Assembly: GCA_964392325.1 (NCBI GenBank)
Contig: CAYMPJ010000008.1
Coordinates: 1 to 64,000, forward strand
Reading direction: 5' to 3'
Length of the DNA stretch: 64,000 nt
Source of the DNA: CALLPQ01 sp964392325
Lineage (GTDB): Bacteria > Pseudomonadota > Alphaproteobacteria > Caulobacterales > Parvularculaceae
Positions 25,792-34,810 of the stretch are shown one piece after another. Below the pieces are notes generated by a model. That model saw nothing but the letters and a program-made list of their open reading frames with translations. It did no database searches and was not told the DNA's origin. A program made the translations under genes and the position numbers. Every line of letters starts with the position of its first letter. Position 1 is the stretch's first letter.

Positions 25792-27942
25792 TTAGAATTG
25801 AAACTTTAACCCGCCCGAGAAGGATTGTGGCCCTCCTGGTCTGGCCCGCCCATTAGGGGCAAAGGATGGCGCGTCAGCAAAGACCGGGTAAAGCGTGTCG
25901 GTTATGTTTTCAGCGCGCAAATTGATGCTGAAACCGGGTTTAAATTCCCAGTCTAAAAAAGCAGACAAAATAAACTCATTTTCAGTAAAAAGTGTATTGG
26001 CATCATTTAATGCCCAGCGGCCTATATGGCGCAACCTTCCTGAAAGTGTAAGCTGGCTATAGGTGGGCGGCGTCCATGTCAGGGAAACCTGACCAAGGGT
26101 GCGGGGCGCTTCGGAGATGAGGTTCCCATCAAAGGGATCTGGCCCGTCTACACTTCTTTGTAAAAACCGGAAATCTTGAAACGAAAAATTGCCATCAATA
26201 AAAAAGCCATTTCCAAGATCGGCTTTACCTGCCAGTTCAATCCCGCGAAACTGCGATGATCCGGCATTAATAGAAATATTACCCGCAGCCGTTTGCACAT
26301 CGGTGATAACCCCGTCCCGGCTTACTGACCAATAGCCAACGAGTTCGAGAAAGAAATCAAAAGCGGAGTTTTCATCGGCAAAAAATCGCCAACCGATCTC
26401 GCCAGAGTCGATAATTTCTGGTTCTAGCGTAAATTCCGCCTGTCCTTCTTCCAGTTCGTAAAGATCACTCTCACGTGGAACGCGAAATCCTCTGGCATAG
26501 CGCGCAAAGAGATTATGATTGGTGTTGATATCCCAAATCAATCCCGCTTTTGGACTAAACGCATCAAATCGATCAACGCGGTCAGCGACTTGTAAGCGTG
26601 CATCACCGGGGATTTCCTCGAGAGCATTTTCAAAATCATACCGAAGCCTATCATAGCGTAGGCCCAAATTAGCCGTAAACGGACCAATTTTATGACTATG
26701 TTGTAAATAAGGAGAGACACCTAAAAAGTCTACGTCATAATCAAATTGTACGCCTTGAAGGAAAAGGCTTCCAAAAACAACCGTGTCCGGCGCGTCTTGA
26801 AAAGTAAAACGGGAAAAATCTGTGCTTTCAAGGTCGATACCGAAAACCGTGTTAGCATTTTCATTATGATCCCAGTAAAGGCGGGGAAGTGCACCAAATG
26901 TTTCAACAAGTGCCTCGGTTCGCGGAACCGTTGCAGGCTGAAAAGTAGCCGTCGAGGCAATATCCTGTCGACGATAATATGGTGTGGCCTCAAGTCGAAT
27001 TTTGTCACTGAGTTCAAAGGAGAGACGTGTTTGTGCGCGTGCATAAATTCCAAGCTCTTCCGCCACTTCTGGATCAACCAGAGGCGACAGACCAGATGCG
27101 CGTGACCCTTCGAGGAAATCATCAAACGGAATCGAAGTTGCGGCTTCGGTTTCATAACGGGTAAATGTAAAGCTGGAATGGGCTGAGAAAGCTTGTAGTT
27201 CTAATTCATGATTTGCAATAATCTGTGCACGATTAAATTCGGTTTCATCACGAAATCCTTCCTCTCCGGAAAAAGCTACGGTCACTCGAACTTTTTGGGT
27301 ATCAGAAATGGGTCCGCCAATATCGCCAACCAAATCGAATAGGCCAAACTGACCAAATCGCGCCCGGACAAGACCGCTGAGCTCATCTGGAGCAGGTTTA
27401 GAGCGCGCGTGAACAATTCCTGCAAAAGCATCCGAGCCATAAAGCGCTGTGCCGGGCCCGCGTAAGACTTCGATGGAGCCCGGGGAGGCAAGAGCAATAG
27501 AATAGGCCAGAGCCGATTGATCAAAAAATATCGAGGATTGCAGTGGAACGCCATCTTCTAGAAAAAGTGTGCGATTATCAAAGGCAAGAGGTTGGCGGAT
27601 TTGCACAATTTCCCTTGGCCCATTAAGGCCCGAAAGAAATGTACCCGGTACGCTAGAGAGGACATCACCAATGCGTATCGCATTCGTTGCTTCGATCAAA
27701 TCTGCGCTTAACCGGCTAATGGCTATGGACGTATCCTGAATTTCTCGGTTACGCCCATCAGAAGTTACAATGATGGTATCAATATCGTCAGCTGCATTTG
27801 CCATTCCGGGCAAGCCCAGCTCGAAAAATGGAATGGCTATAATGAACAGGGTATAAGATAGATCAACACGAAGGCTATTGAGGAATTTTCGTAAAAAACT
27901 AAGCTTTGATACTTTTACTAACGGTGGATTTTTCGCGATCAT
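25792..27942 (-). CDS. TonB-dependent outer membrane receptor
   Basis: 716 residues. I start at the ATG 27942, which follows the stop of the lipoprotein gene by 13 bases; the frame is open further upstream but would run through that gene. An N-terminal signal ends near ANA. Next are a TonB-box-like DTIIVT, the plug (IGDVLSSVPGTFLSG, IEVLRGPGTALYGSDAFAGI) and a 22-strand-type barrel ending GGLKFQF with a terminal Phe. It imports a ligand through the outer membrane with ExbBD-TonB. The ligand is unknown; sulfur-metabolism neighbours are a hint only. Confidence 0.93.
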   Translation of the reverse strand: MIAKNPPLVKVSKLSFLRKFLNSLRVDLSYTLFIIAIPFFELGLPGMANAADDIDTIIVTSDGRNREIQDTSIAISRLSADLIEATNAIRIGDVLSSVPGTFLSGLNGPREIVQIRQPLAFDNRTLFLEDGVPLQSSIFFDQSALAYSIALASPGSIEVLRGPGTALYGSDAFAGIVHARSKPAPDELSGLVRARFGQFGLFDLVGDIGGPISDTQKVRVTVAFSGEEGFRDETEFNRAQIIANHELELQAFSAHSSFTFTRYETEAATSIPFDDFLEGSRASGLSPLVDPEVAEELGIYARAQTRLSFELSDKIRLEATPYYRRQDIASTATFQPATVPRTEALVETFGALPRLYWDHNENANTVFGIDLESTDFSRFTFQDAPDTVVFGSLFLQGVQFDYDVDFLGVSPYLQHSHKIGPFTANLGLRYDRLRYDFENALEEIPGDARLQVADRVDRFDAFSPKAGLIWDINTNHNLFARYARGFRVPRESDLYELEEGQAEFTLEPEIIDSGEIGWRFFADENSAFDFFLELVGYWSVSRDGVITDVQTAAGNISINAGSSQFRGIELAGKADLGNGFFIDGNFSFQDFRFLQRSVDGPDPFDGNLISEAPRTLGQVSLTWTPPTYSQLTLSGRLRHIGRWALNDANTLFTENEFILSAFLDWEFKPGFSINLRAENITDTLYPVFADAPSFAPNGRARPGGPQSFSGGLKFQF

Positions 27943-27955
27943 TTTCTGTCCGGTA

Positions 27956-28279
27956 TTACAAATCAGGAAGCTGCGTAGATTCCACATCTTCACTGGCCGC
28001 GATGAGTTCGAGTTTAACAAAAACATCTCTATTATTTGGCTGGATGTAGAAAACTTGTTTTTCAAAACCCTCTTTAGAGACCTCAATGCGTTGCGGTCTA
28101 TCAAGTTTGATTGAACAAGGGGTCGTGCAGGTGCGTTTATCAAATCCAATTTCGAGATAAGCTCCGCTTGGAATGGACCGTATTGTCGTCAATTCACGAC
28201 TACCATCACTCGCACATCCGGAAATAAGCATGCAAAGACCTACCAGCATGGTCAAACTAATCTGGTTTGTTATTTTCAT
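27956..28279 (-). CDS. Small PEGA-like lipoprotein
   Basis: 107 residues. The ATG at 28279 is preceded by AGGGAGAG; a TTG at 28297 is in frame but contains that ribosome-binding site. Signal peptide II with lipobox LISGC, then a short beta domain with PSGAYLEIG and CTTPCSIKLDRP, resembling PEGA repeats that bind surface carbohydrate or fold as small beta sandwiches. Two Cys in the mature domain (TCTTPC) may form a disulfide. It lies 13 bases before the TonB receptor gene and 53 bases after metC, consistent with one transcript. Confidence 0.85.
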   Translation of the reverse strand: MKITNQISLTMLVGLCMLISGCASDGSRELTTIRSIPSGAYLEIGFDKRTCTTPCSIKLDRPQRIEVSKEGFEKQVFYIQPNNRDVFVKLELIAASEDVESTQLPDL

Positions 28280-28332
28280 CTCACTCTCCCTCGTCAACAG
28301 TTACGCAGTTTAGGTCAATCCAAATGTCAATC

Positions 28333-29577
28333 TCAAGCGGTTTTCGCTCTGGATTTGGTTTTGGCTTTTTTTATTTTCTTTGCTTTCCCCGGTTTTTCGC
28401 CGCTGGATTTTGCACTCTTCTTTTGTGCAGCCGCCATAAGGGTAAAACCACTTTCCAAATCCGTCAGAAGATCATTGATGTCTTCCAATCCGGCATGAAA
28501 CCGCAATAAGGGGCCCTCATTAGTCCATGGCACTGCGCTACGATTATATTGAGGTTCTGAATGTATGCATAGACTTTCAAAACCACCCCACGAAAACCCC
28601 ATACCAAATAATTTTAAATTATCAAAAAAGGCTTTTAGGGCTTTTAGTTCTACCGGTTTGAGTATGACGCTAAACAGGCCGCTTGCTCCCGTAAAGTCTC
28701 GTTTCCAGAGGTTATGCCCCGGACAGGATTTAAGTGCAGGATGCAATACAGTTTGGACTTCCGGGCGTTTATCAAGCCATTTGGCAAGTTTTAGCCCTGT
28801 CGCCTGATGGCGCTCAAGGCGCGGTGATAAAGTTCGCATTCCGCGAAGCGCTAGCCAAGCATCATCGGCAGAGACATTGGATCCTATGGCGAGAAGGGAA
28901 TAATAAATCTTACTTGCAGTGACTTCATCGCTTGAAGTTATGGTGCCAAGTAGACAATCGGAATGTCCAACCAAATATTTGGTCGCCGCCTGAACGCTGA
29001 CATGCGCCCCTAACGAGATTGGCTTACAAAAATATCCTGCTGACCATGTGTTATCAACGATTAAAGTCGCTTTGTGATCGTTGGCAATTTTTGCTAAGGC
29101 TCGTAAATCCTGAAGTTCAAAAGTGAGCGAGCCGGGAGATTCTGCAAAAATCACTTTGGTGTTTTTGCGCACTAACTCTTTTAGCTTTGCGCCAAGCGAT
29201 GGATCAAAATAAGTAACCTCAACCCCAAAACGCGTCAGGAAACGGTCGCAAAATTTGCGCGTTGGATCATAGACATTATCCACCACTAAAATATGATCCC
29301 CGGCTTTTACAAAAGCTAGGATCGCCGCAGTGCAAGCTTGCAAGCCCGATGGAGCAAGGCGAGTTTCATAGCCCCCCTCAAGAGCAGTCACTGCTTCTTC
29401 TAATGCGCGGTGGGTGGTGGTTCCTAATCGTCCGTAGGCAATCTTTTTCTTGCCTTCAAGATAATCATTATATGTAGGAAATAAAATTGTAGAAGCCCGC
29501 TCAACCGGCATATTTACAGGGTGTTCCGGGCGTTGGTGCGGCCGGCCGGAAGCAATCAGCTTGGTTTTGTTTTCCAT
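28333..29577 (-). CDS. metC: Cystathionine beta-lyase (PLP-dependent, Cys/Met metabolism family)
   Basis: 414 residues. It cleaves cystathionine to homocysteine, pyruvate and ammonia. Seen: RPHQRPEHPVNMPVERAST, a start typical of alphaproteobacterial MetC, YGRLGTTTHRALEEA, and VQAATKYLVGHSDCLLG with the PLP Lys in ATKY. The C-terminal last 30 residues are a Lys/Ala-rich tail (KKSAKSSGEKPGKAKKIKKA) beyond the usual fold, which is unusual. Its start is 3 bases after the GNAT stop. Other PLP enzymes of the family (gamma-synthase, gamma-lyase) are less likely given the motif set. Confidence 0.88.
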   Translation of the reverse strand: MENKTKLIASGRPHQRPEHPVNMPVERASTILFPTYNDYLEGKKKIAYGRLGTTTHRALEEAVTALEGGYETRLAPSGLQACTAAILAFVKAGDHILVVDNVYDPTRKFCDRFLTRFGVEVTYFDPSLGAKLKELVRKNTKVIFAESPGSLTFELQDLRALAKIANDHKATLIVDNTWSAGYFCKPISLGAHVSVQAATKYLVGHSDCLLGTITSSDEVTASKIYYSLLAIGSNVSADDAWLALRGMRTLSPRLERHQATGLKLAKWLDKRPEVQTVLHPALKSCPGHNLWKRDFTGASGLFSVILKPVELKALKAFFDNLKLFGMGFSWGGFESLCIHSEPQYNRSAVPWTNEGPLLRFHAGLEDINDLLTDLESGFTLMAAAQKKSAKSSGEKPGKAKKIKKAKTKSRAKTA

Positions 29578-29580
29578 AAA

Positions 29581-30246
29581 TTATTTTATCCAGGCTTTAG
29601 TGATAGGGTCGGTGTGGGTGACCAGTTTTGGAACTACGCCGTCTCGGCGGTCAACTACGCTAAATCCAAATTTTTGATACAGGGACAGAGCGGCAGGATG
29701 GTCAAGACTGCATGTTTCAAGACGAACGCATTTGGGGCCATTGCCGGGGCTCATAGTGGAAAAGCGTTCCGGATCGGTGCCGGTCTTTTGTGCAGGTTTG
29801 TTGTCGGATAAATTACTGGCCCGTAAATCTGGGCTGCCGGTGCAAGTCCAAGCAATATCAATTGTGTGGGCTAGAAAATAACGGCCATAGCCTTTCCCGA
29901 TAAATTCTGGCGCGAGACCAAAAAATCTGATTTCCGGCGTCAATGCATGTCGGCCATCAATTTCACAAAATCCGCCGGGAACCCCGTTTATATAGAGTAC
30001 ATAGATATGCACTTTTGGGTTCTCAATGATGACGCGTAATTCCTCATCCGAGTACAGGGCCCGGCTTACCCAATTATACGGGGCACCGATCAAGCGATAG
30101 AGATATCGGTAAAAATGCAAAGGCGGGTTTTCAGCCCGTAATAATGCAATTTTCCCCTTTGGGGCTGGTGCATTGATGAGCGGGCGCGAGGTTTGTTCCA
30201 GATAAGTCACGGTTACGGGAATGTTTTCGATGGGAGAGGGCTTCAT
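29581..30246 (-). CDS. GNAT family N-acetyltransferase
   Basis: 221 residues. The acetyl-CoA loop is FIGKGYGRYFLAHTID (RxxGxG/A-like) near residue 120-135, followed by CSLDHPAALSLYQKFGFSVV, the classical GNAT C-terminal block. Acceptor unknown. It directly precedes metC on the same strand. Confidence 0.85.
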   Translation of the reverse strand: MKPSPIENIPVTVTYLEQTSRPLINAPAPKGKIALLRAENPPLHFYRYLYRLIGAPYNWVSRALYSDEELRVIIENPKVHIYVLYINGVPGGFCEIDGRHALTPEIRFFGLAPEFIGKGYGRYFLAHTIDIAWTCTGSPDLRASNLSDNKPAQKTGTDPERFSTMSPGNGPKCVRLETCSLDHPAALSLYQKFGFSVVDRRDGVVPKLVTHTDPITKAWIK

Positions 30247-30434
30247 GGAATAGGACCAATACGCAAATAATCATGTCTTAAAGGGTTACAAAGTAGCTTT
30301 TCTTATAAGGATTTTTTGCGGGCTTGGTAAGCTTTTGCGCGCCTTGCAGGCAAAAAAGCACTGCTTTTCCTTTGCGTGGATAAGGGCTCTGAACCGTTAT
30401 TACTATTCAATTACCCGCAAATGGTTTTAATCAT

Positions 30435-31307
30435 CTACGTTTTGACAACAGGAAACAGATTAGGATCATTTTCAGGGTGGCCCCATTCTGCCCATGCCCC
30501 GTCATATAGACCGCGTTGGGGTATGCCCAGTTTCTCCATAGCAAGATTGATTATCGCAGCCGTTATCCCCGAACCGCAACTGGTCATCGCGCCGGTTTGC
30601 TGTGTCACATTAAGCGCCTCAAATTGCTCTAGAAGAATGGAATCCGGCAGCAAGGTTCCGTCGCTATGGAGTAATTGCCCGAAAGGAAGGTTTTTCGCGC
30701 CCGGCATATGCCCGCGCCGCAAATGCGGTCTTGGCTCGGGGGCCTCTCCCAGAAAGCGCGGGGCCGGACGTGCATCGAGCACAGGGACGCCGGCGTTTTC
30801 GCGAATCTGGTCATGGCTTATAAAAGCTCCTTCGCTAGGGGAGGCTTTATAGGTAGAGGTTGCAAATTCTGGCACGCGCGTATTTACGGGGCGATTTTCT
30901 TTCAGCCATTTTGGCAGGCCGCCATCAAGAACGTAAACCGGCATATGGCCCATAGCTTTGAAAGTCCACCATACCCGGGCTGCAGAAAAAAGCCCCGCAT
31001 CATCATACACCACAATGGAATCTTGATTGCTGATGCCAAAAGCGCTCATTGCCTCTTCAAACATGTGCGCAGATGGGGCCATATGAGGCAAATCAAGCTT
31101 ATTATCATGTGCAGGATTTTGAGCGGCGATCTTGTCGATATCAAAAAATACTGCGCCATTGATGTGACGCTCAGTGTAGGCATCAAAAGCGGGAGTATCG
31201 TCATTTCCCGGTAAGCGCCATGATGCATCAATAATACGCAATTTATCATCTTCCAAATGATCGCTTAGCCATTGGGTAGATATGATGGGTGCGTTTGGCA
31301 TTTTCAC
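30435..31307 (-). CDS. sseA: 3-mercaptopyruvate sulfurtransferase
   Basis: 290 residues with two rhodanese domains. The active site is MTSCGSGITAAIINLAM: the CGSG(V/I)TA hexapeptide loop is diagnostic for mercaptopyruvate sulfurtransferase rather than thiosulfate rhodanese. The first domain shows RIIDASWRLP and HINGAVFFDIDKIA. It makes pyruvate and a persulfide from 3-mercaptopyruvate. The ATG overlaps the end of the cysteine synthase gene by four bases (31304-31307), coupling cysteine synthesis to sulfane sulfur production. Confidence 0.93.
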   Translation of the reverse strand: MKMPNAPIISTQWLSDHLEDDKLRIIDASWRLPGNDDTPAFDAYTERHINGAVFFDIDKIAAQNPAHDNKLDLPHMAPSAHMFEEAMSAFGISNQDSIVVYDDAGLFSAARVWWTFKAMGHMPVYVLDGGLPKWLKENRPVNTRVPEFATSTYKASPSEGAFISHDQIRENAGVPVLDARPAPRFLGEAPEPRPHLRRGHMPGAKNLPFGQLLHSDGTLLPDSILLEQFEALNVTQQTGAMTSCGSGITAAIINLAMEKLGIPQRGLYDGAWAEWGHPENDPNLFPVVKT

Positions 31308-32305
31308 ACCATCCAGGGGGGGACAGGTAAATCTTTGGAGCGCAAAAATTCAGAATTATATAGTTTCGAGGCGTAACGGTTTCCGTAATCACATAAGATC
31401 GTTACAATTGTGTGGCCGGGCCCCATATCTTTGGCAAGGCGTATGGCTCCGGCAATATTGATGCCTGCTGATCCTCCAAGACACATGCCTTCTTCGAGTA
31501 CAAGATCGTAAAGAATTTGTAAGGCTTCAGCGTCCGGGATTTGATAGGCCTCATCAAATGTTAATCCCTCCAGATTGCCCGTTACTCTGCCCTGTCCAAT
31601 GCCTTCCATAATGGAGGAGCCGTTCGCTTCAAGGGTGCCATCTTTTACCCAAGAGAATAATTTTGCACCCATCGGATCTGTCAATGCACATCGTATATCC
31701 GGATTGCGTTCTTTTAGGGCCATCGAAATGCCGCCTAAAGTCCCTCCCGAGCCCACAGCGCAGGTGAAGCCATCGACTTTGCCTTCTGTTTGCTCCCAGA
31801 TTTCAACACCTGTTGAATTATAGTGGGTCTCACGGTTGGCGACATTATCAAACTGGTTGGCCCAGAAAGCGCCATTTGGTTCGCTCTCGTTAAGTTCTTT
31901 TGCGAGGCGCCCAGAATAATGCACATAATTGTTCGGGTCGGAATAGGGAACCGCATCGATCTCGATAAGCTCTGCGCCCAAAAGACGTATTGCCAGTTTT
32001 TTTTCTTCACTTTGAGTGCGCGGAAATACAATTTTGACTTTATACCCCAGCAAGGCCCCGATCATGGCAAGGCCTATTCCGGTATTACCGGCGGTGCCCT
32101 CGACAATTGTGCCGCCCGGCTTTAGAAGGCCTTTTTTCTCTCCATCGCGAACAATCCCCAGCGCTGCGCGATCTTTTACTGATTGTCCGGGATTTAAAAA
32201 TTCAGCCTTACCCAGAATAGTACAACCAGTTTCTTGCGAAGCACGTTTGAGTTTAATGAGCGGCGTATTGCCGATAGTACTTATCGTAGACTGGTGATAT
32301 TGCAT
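31304..32305 (-). CDS. cysK: Cysteine synthase (O-acetylserine sulfhydrylase family)
   Basis: 333 residues, fold-type II PLP enzyme. It condenses O-acetylserine and sulfide into cysteine. Seen: FLNPGQSVKDRAALGIV with the PLP Lys, VEGTAGNTGIGLAMIG (substrate loop, TAGNTG), VGSGGTLGGIS (phosphate-binding) and a C-terminal LPVPPWM. This subgroup is common in Alphaproteobacteria and could also act in cystathionine-beta-synthase-like reactions. It heads the operon with sseA. Confidence 0.88.
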   Translation of the reverse strand: MQYHQSTISTIGNTPLIKLKRASQETGCTILGKAEFLNPGQSVKDRAALGIVRDGEKKGLLKPGGTIVEGTAGNTGIGLAMIGALLGYKVKIVFPRTQSEEKKLAIRLLGAELIEIDAVPYSDPNNYVHYSGRLAKELNESEPNGAFWANQFDNVANRETHYNSTGVEIWEQTEGKVDGFTCAVGSGGTLGGISMALKERNPDIRCALTDPMGAKLFSWVKDGTLEANGSSIMEGIGQGRVTGNLEGLTFDEAYQIPDAEALQILYDLVLEEGMCLGGSAGINIAGAIRLAKDMGPGHTIVTILCDYGNRYASKLYNSEFLRSKDLPVPPWMV

Positions 32306-32417
32306 GGTGTTAATTTCCGGGTAATCATGAACGGGGTAGTTTCGACCTTATATAAGGGCCGACAGCTGTTTTGGCTAGCGATCATCCTACAAAGCTGAAC
32401 ACACCAACGTGAATGCG

Positions 32418-33554
32418 TTATCCGATAAGATCAATGACGCCTAGCATGGCATCAAGATTGGCCGCCCCCATTTTTTTACACCTAGCCGGCGACCAGCCAA
32501 AGATACGATCAGGGGTTTCGACAGTATCTTTGAAAGGCATTTCTAATGTCATCGCTAGGCAGCCAAACATATGCGCGATGCCATTAGTGCATATGCCTAG
32601 ATTAGCGCTACCGGGCGGGTTTTTGGGATAGCCATATTGCGTTTGAAAATCCGGGCTCGCCAATTTTAAAGCGTCTAGATAGGCATCAAGAATTGCCTGA
32701 TCTTTCTCGGTAAATCCGGGCACGCCTTCTGCTCCGGCAATAAAATTATAGGGAAGAGCTTCATCGCCGTGCACATCCAGAGCCATATTGACCCCGGTTT
32801 CGCGCATTTTATTGAGAACGCAAAAGACTTCCGGACTATTTTTCTCGCTCGCTTTGTCCCACTCACGATTTAAATTTACTCCTGCCGCATTGGTGCGCAA
32901 ATGTCCGCGGCGGCTACCATCGGGATTCATGTTTGGGACAATATGGACGACAGCTTTACTAAGCAGCTTTCTTGCGACGGGGTCTGCAGGGTCGGTTATC
33001 CGGTCGAGAAATCCTTCTGTCCACCATTGCGCCATCGTTTCGCCGGGATGTTGGCGGGCCGTTACCCAGATTTGATGTTTTTTCGTTCCGCCAAATTCAT
33101 TGCCGATGGTGAGTAAATCCATGTCCAACCCATCAAGGGTTTGACCAATGACATTTAAAGAAACACCGGGGCGTTGCGATATTTGGGCAATGAAATCTGC
33201 ATGGCGCTCCATCGAATAGGGCGCAAAATAAGCATAGTAAACCTGATCATTTTCCGGGGTGTGATTAATAATCAGCACACCGTTTTTATAGAGCGTTGGC
33301 ACGCGAAACCATTTCTCGCGATCATATGATCCAACGGCGCGATAATCGTTCCATCCTTGCGGATAGGCCGCAGATCCCGCATTCTCCAACCGAAAATGAC
33401 AGGCCGTTTTTTTCGCACCGGTCACGCGAAAATAAAACCATTGAAAGAAATCAGATTGATTATCTTTCACGATTTCGAGGCTGATATGGGCAGGATTGGT
33501 TGCATCTTTGACGCTGATATTACCACCGTCAAATCCAGAACTGATTGAAATCAC
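32418..33554 (-). CDS. M14-type cytosolic carboxypeptidase
   Basis: 378 residues. The N-terminal beta domain is typical of the AGBL/M14B cytosolic carboxypeptidases. Zinc ligands are in TARQHPGETMAQWWTEG (HxxE) and LDVHGDEALPYN, with the catalytic Glu in MTLEMPFKD; NPDGSRRGHLRTNAAGVNLN supplies the substrate-binding Arg/Asn. No signal peptide. The frame begins with GTG at 33554, preceded by AAAGGA. It probably trims C-terminal residues from peptides. It is 11 bases downstream of the cyclopropane synthase gene. Confidence 0.88.
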   Translation of the reverse strand: MISISSGFDGGNISVKDATNPAHISLEIVKDNQSDFFQWFYFRVTGAKKTACHFRLENAGSAAYPQGWNDYRAVGSYDREKWFRVPTLYKNGVLIINHTPENDQVYYAYFAPYSMERHADFIAQISQRPGVSLNVIGQTLDGLDMDLLTIGNEFGGTKKHQIWVTARQHPGETMAQWWTEGFLDRITDPADPVARKLLSKAVVHIVPNMNPDGSRRGHLRTNAAGVNLNREWDKASEKNSPEVFCVLNKMRETGVNMALDVHGDEALPYNFIAGAEGVPGFTEKDQAILDAYLDALKLASPDFQTQYGYPKNPPGSANLGICTNGIAHMFGCLAMTLEMPFKDTVETPDRIFGWSPARCKKMGAANLDAMLGVIDLIG

Positions 33555-33565
33555 AATAAAATCCT

Positions 33566-34810
33566 TTAATTTTTAACCGCACAAATCTGATAAACATCCG
33601 TTGTAGCGGCGCGAAACCCTGCTTCGCAATAGGCAAGATAGAATTGCCATGTTTTTTTAAAGCGTTGATCAAATCCAAGAGGTTTAATCTCCTCCCAAGC
33701 CTCTAAAAACCGCTCATGCCATGTGCGCAGGGTTCTGGCATAGTCAAGTCCAAAGGGCTCGGCAGAGGAATGGGATAACCCAACCGCTCTGAGGCGTTTG
33801 AAAATTTCTGATTGGCTAGCCAGCATGCCGCCGGGGAAGACATAGCGCTGTATAAAATCGGGAGAGCGCTCATAGTCTTTCACATAACGCTCAGCAATTG
33901 TTATTGCTTGTAAACCGACGCTTCCCCCTGGTTTCAGGCATTGACTTATTTTTGCAAAATAATCGGACCAATATTCCTTACCAACGGCTTCATACATTTC
34001 AATAGAAGCAATTTTATCGAAAGTGCCGGACAGATCACGGTAATCGCGAAGCTCCAGTTTAACTTTCTCGTTCAGACCGGCTTCAAAAATACGTTTTTGT
34101 GCATATTCAAACTGGGCTTTTGAAATCGTTATGCTGGTGATATGCGCCCCAATATCACGGGCTGTAAATTCCGCAAAACCACCCCAACCGGAACCGATTT
34201 CCAGAACCTTATCATTGGGACCAATCGTCATTGTATTTGCAAGAGTTTGATATTTTTGTAATTGCGCTTCTTCAAGGTTGAGTGTGTCAGGTCTAAAAAG
34301 TGCCGATGAATAGGTCATTCCCTTATCGAGCCATTTTTCATAAAACTCATTACCAAGATCATAATGGGCTGTGATGTTTTTTCGCGCGCCCGCATGTGTG
34401 TTTTTTCTTAAATAATGGCGTATCTGTTCGGCCCAGCCGATGACTGGGTGGGCATGAAAGGCCGACTGGATATGGTCAGCGTTACGGGCAAAAATATATA
34501 AACAGTCTGCCAGTTGCGGTGTGTCCCATTCCTCCTGGGCATAGCTTTCAAAAAACCCTAGATCGCTGCCAAGCACTGTGCGCCGTGCGAAAGTAAAATC
34601 GCGAATATTAACAATACCGACCGCATCAATTTCCCGGGTTCCGGAAAATTGCAGCGAACGCCCATCAGGCAGATTTAAAATAACGTTCCCAAATTCAAGG
34701 CGAAGTAGCAAATTGCAGATAAGCTTAAAAAACGGCGGCGTGCCAGAGAGGAGTTCTGATTTATTTTGCGCCGTTACTAATTGGGCAGAGGTGGCCGAGC
34801 ATGTGTTCAT
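33566..34810 (-). CDS. cfa: Cyclopropane-fatty-acyl-phospholipid synthase
   Basis: 414 residues. SAM-dependent methyltransferase core VLEIGSGWGGFAEF; ITSITISKAQFEYAQKRI; SIEMYEAVGKEYW with the catalytic-region Glu; and RYVFPGGMLASQSEIF. It methylenates unsaturated acyl chains of membrane lipids. The N-terminal domain (RLEFGNVILNLPDGRSLQF) is the usual CFA lipid-binding part. ATG overlaps the photolyase TGA (34807-34810). Confidence 0.92.
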   Translation of the reverse strand: MNTCSATSAQLVTAQNKSELLSGTPPFFKLICNLLLRLEFGNVILNLPDGRSLQFSGTREIDAVGIVNIRDFTFARRTVLGSDLGFFESYAQEEWDTPQLADCLYIFARNADHIQSAFHAHPVIGWAEQIRHYLRKNTHAGARKNITAHYDLGNEFYEKWLDKGMTYSSALFRPDTLNLEEAQLQKYQTLANTMTIGPNDKVLEIGSGWGGFAEFTARDIGAHITSITISKAQFEYAQKRIFEAGLNEKVKLELRDYRDLSGTFDKIASIEMYEAVGKEYWSDYFAKISQCLKPGGSVGLQAITIAERYVKDYERSPDFIQRYVFPGGMLASQSEIFKRLRAVGLSHSSAEPFGLDYARTLRTWHERFLEAWEEIKPLGFDQRFKKTWQFYLAYCEAGFRAATTDVYQICAVKN

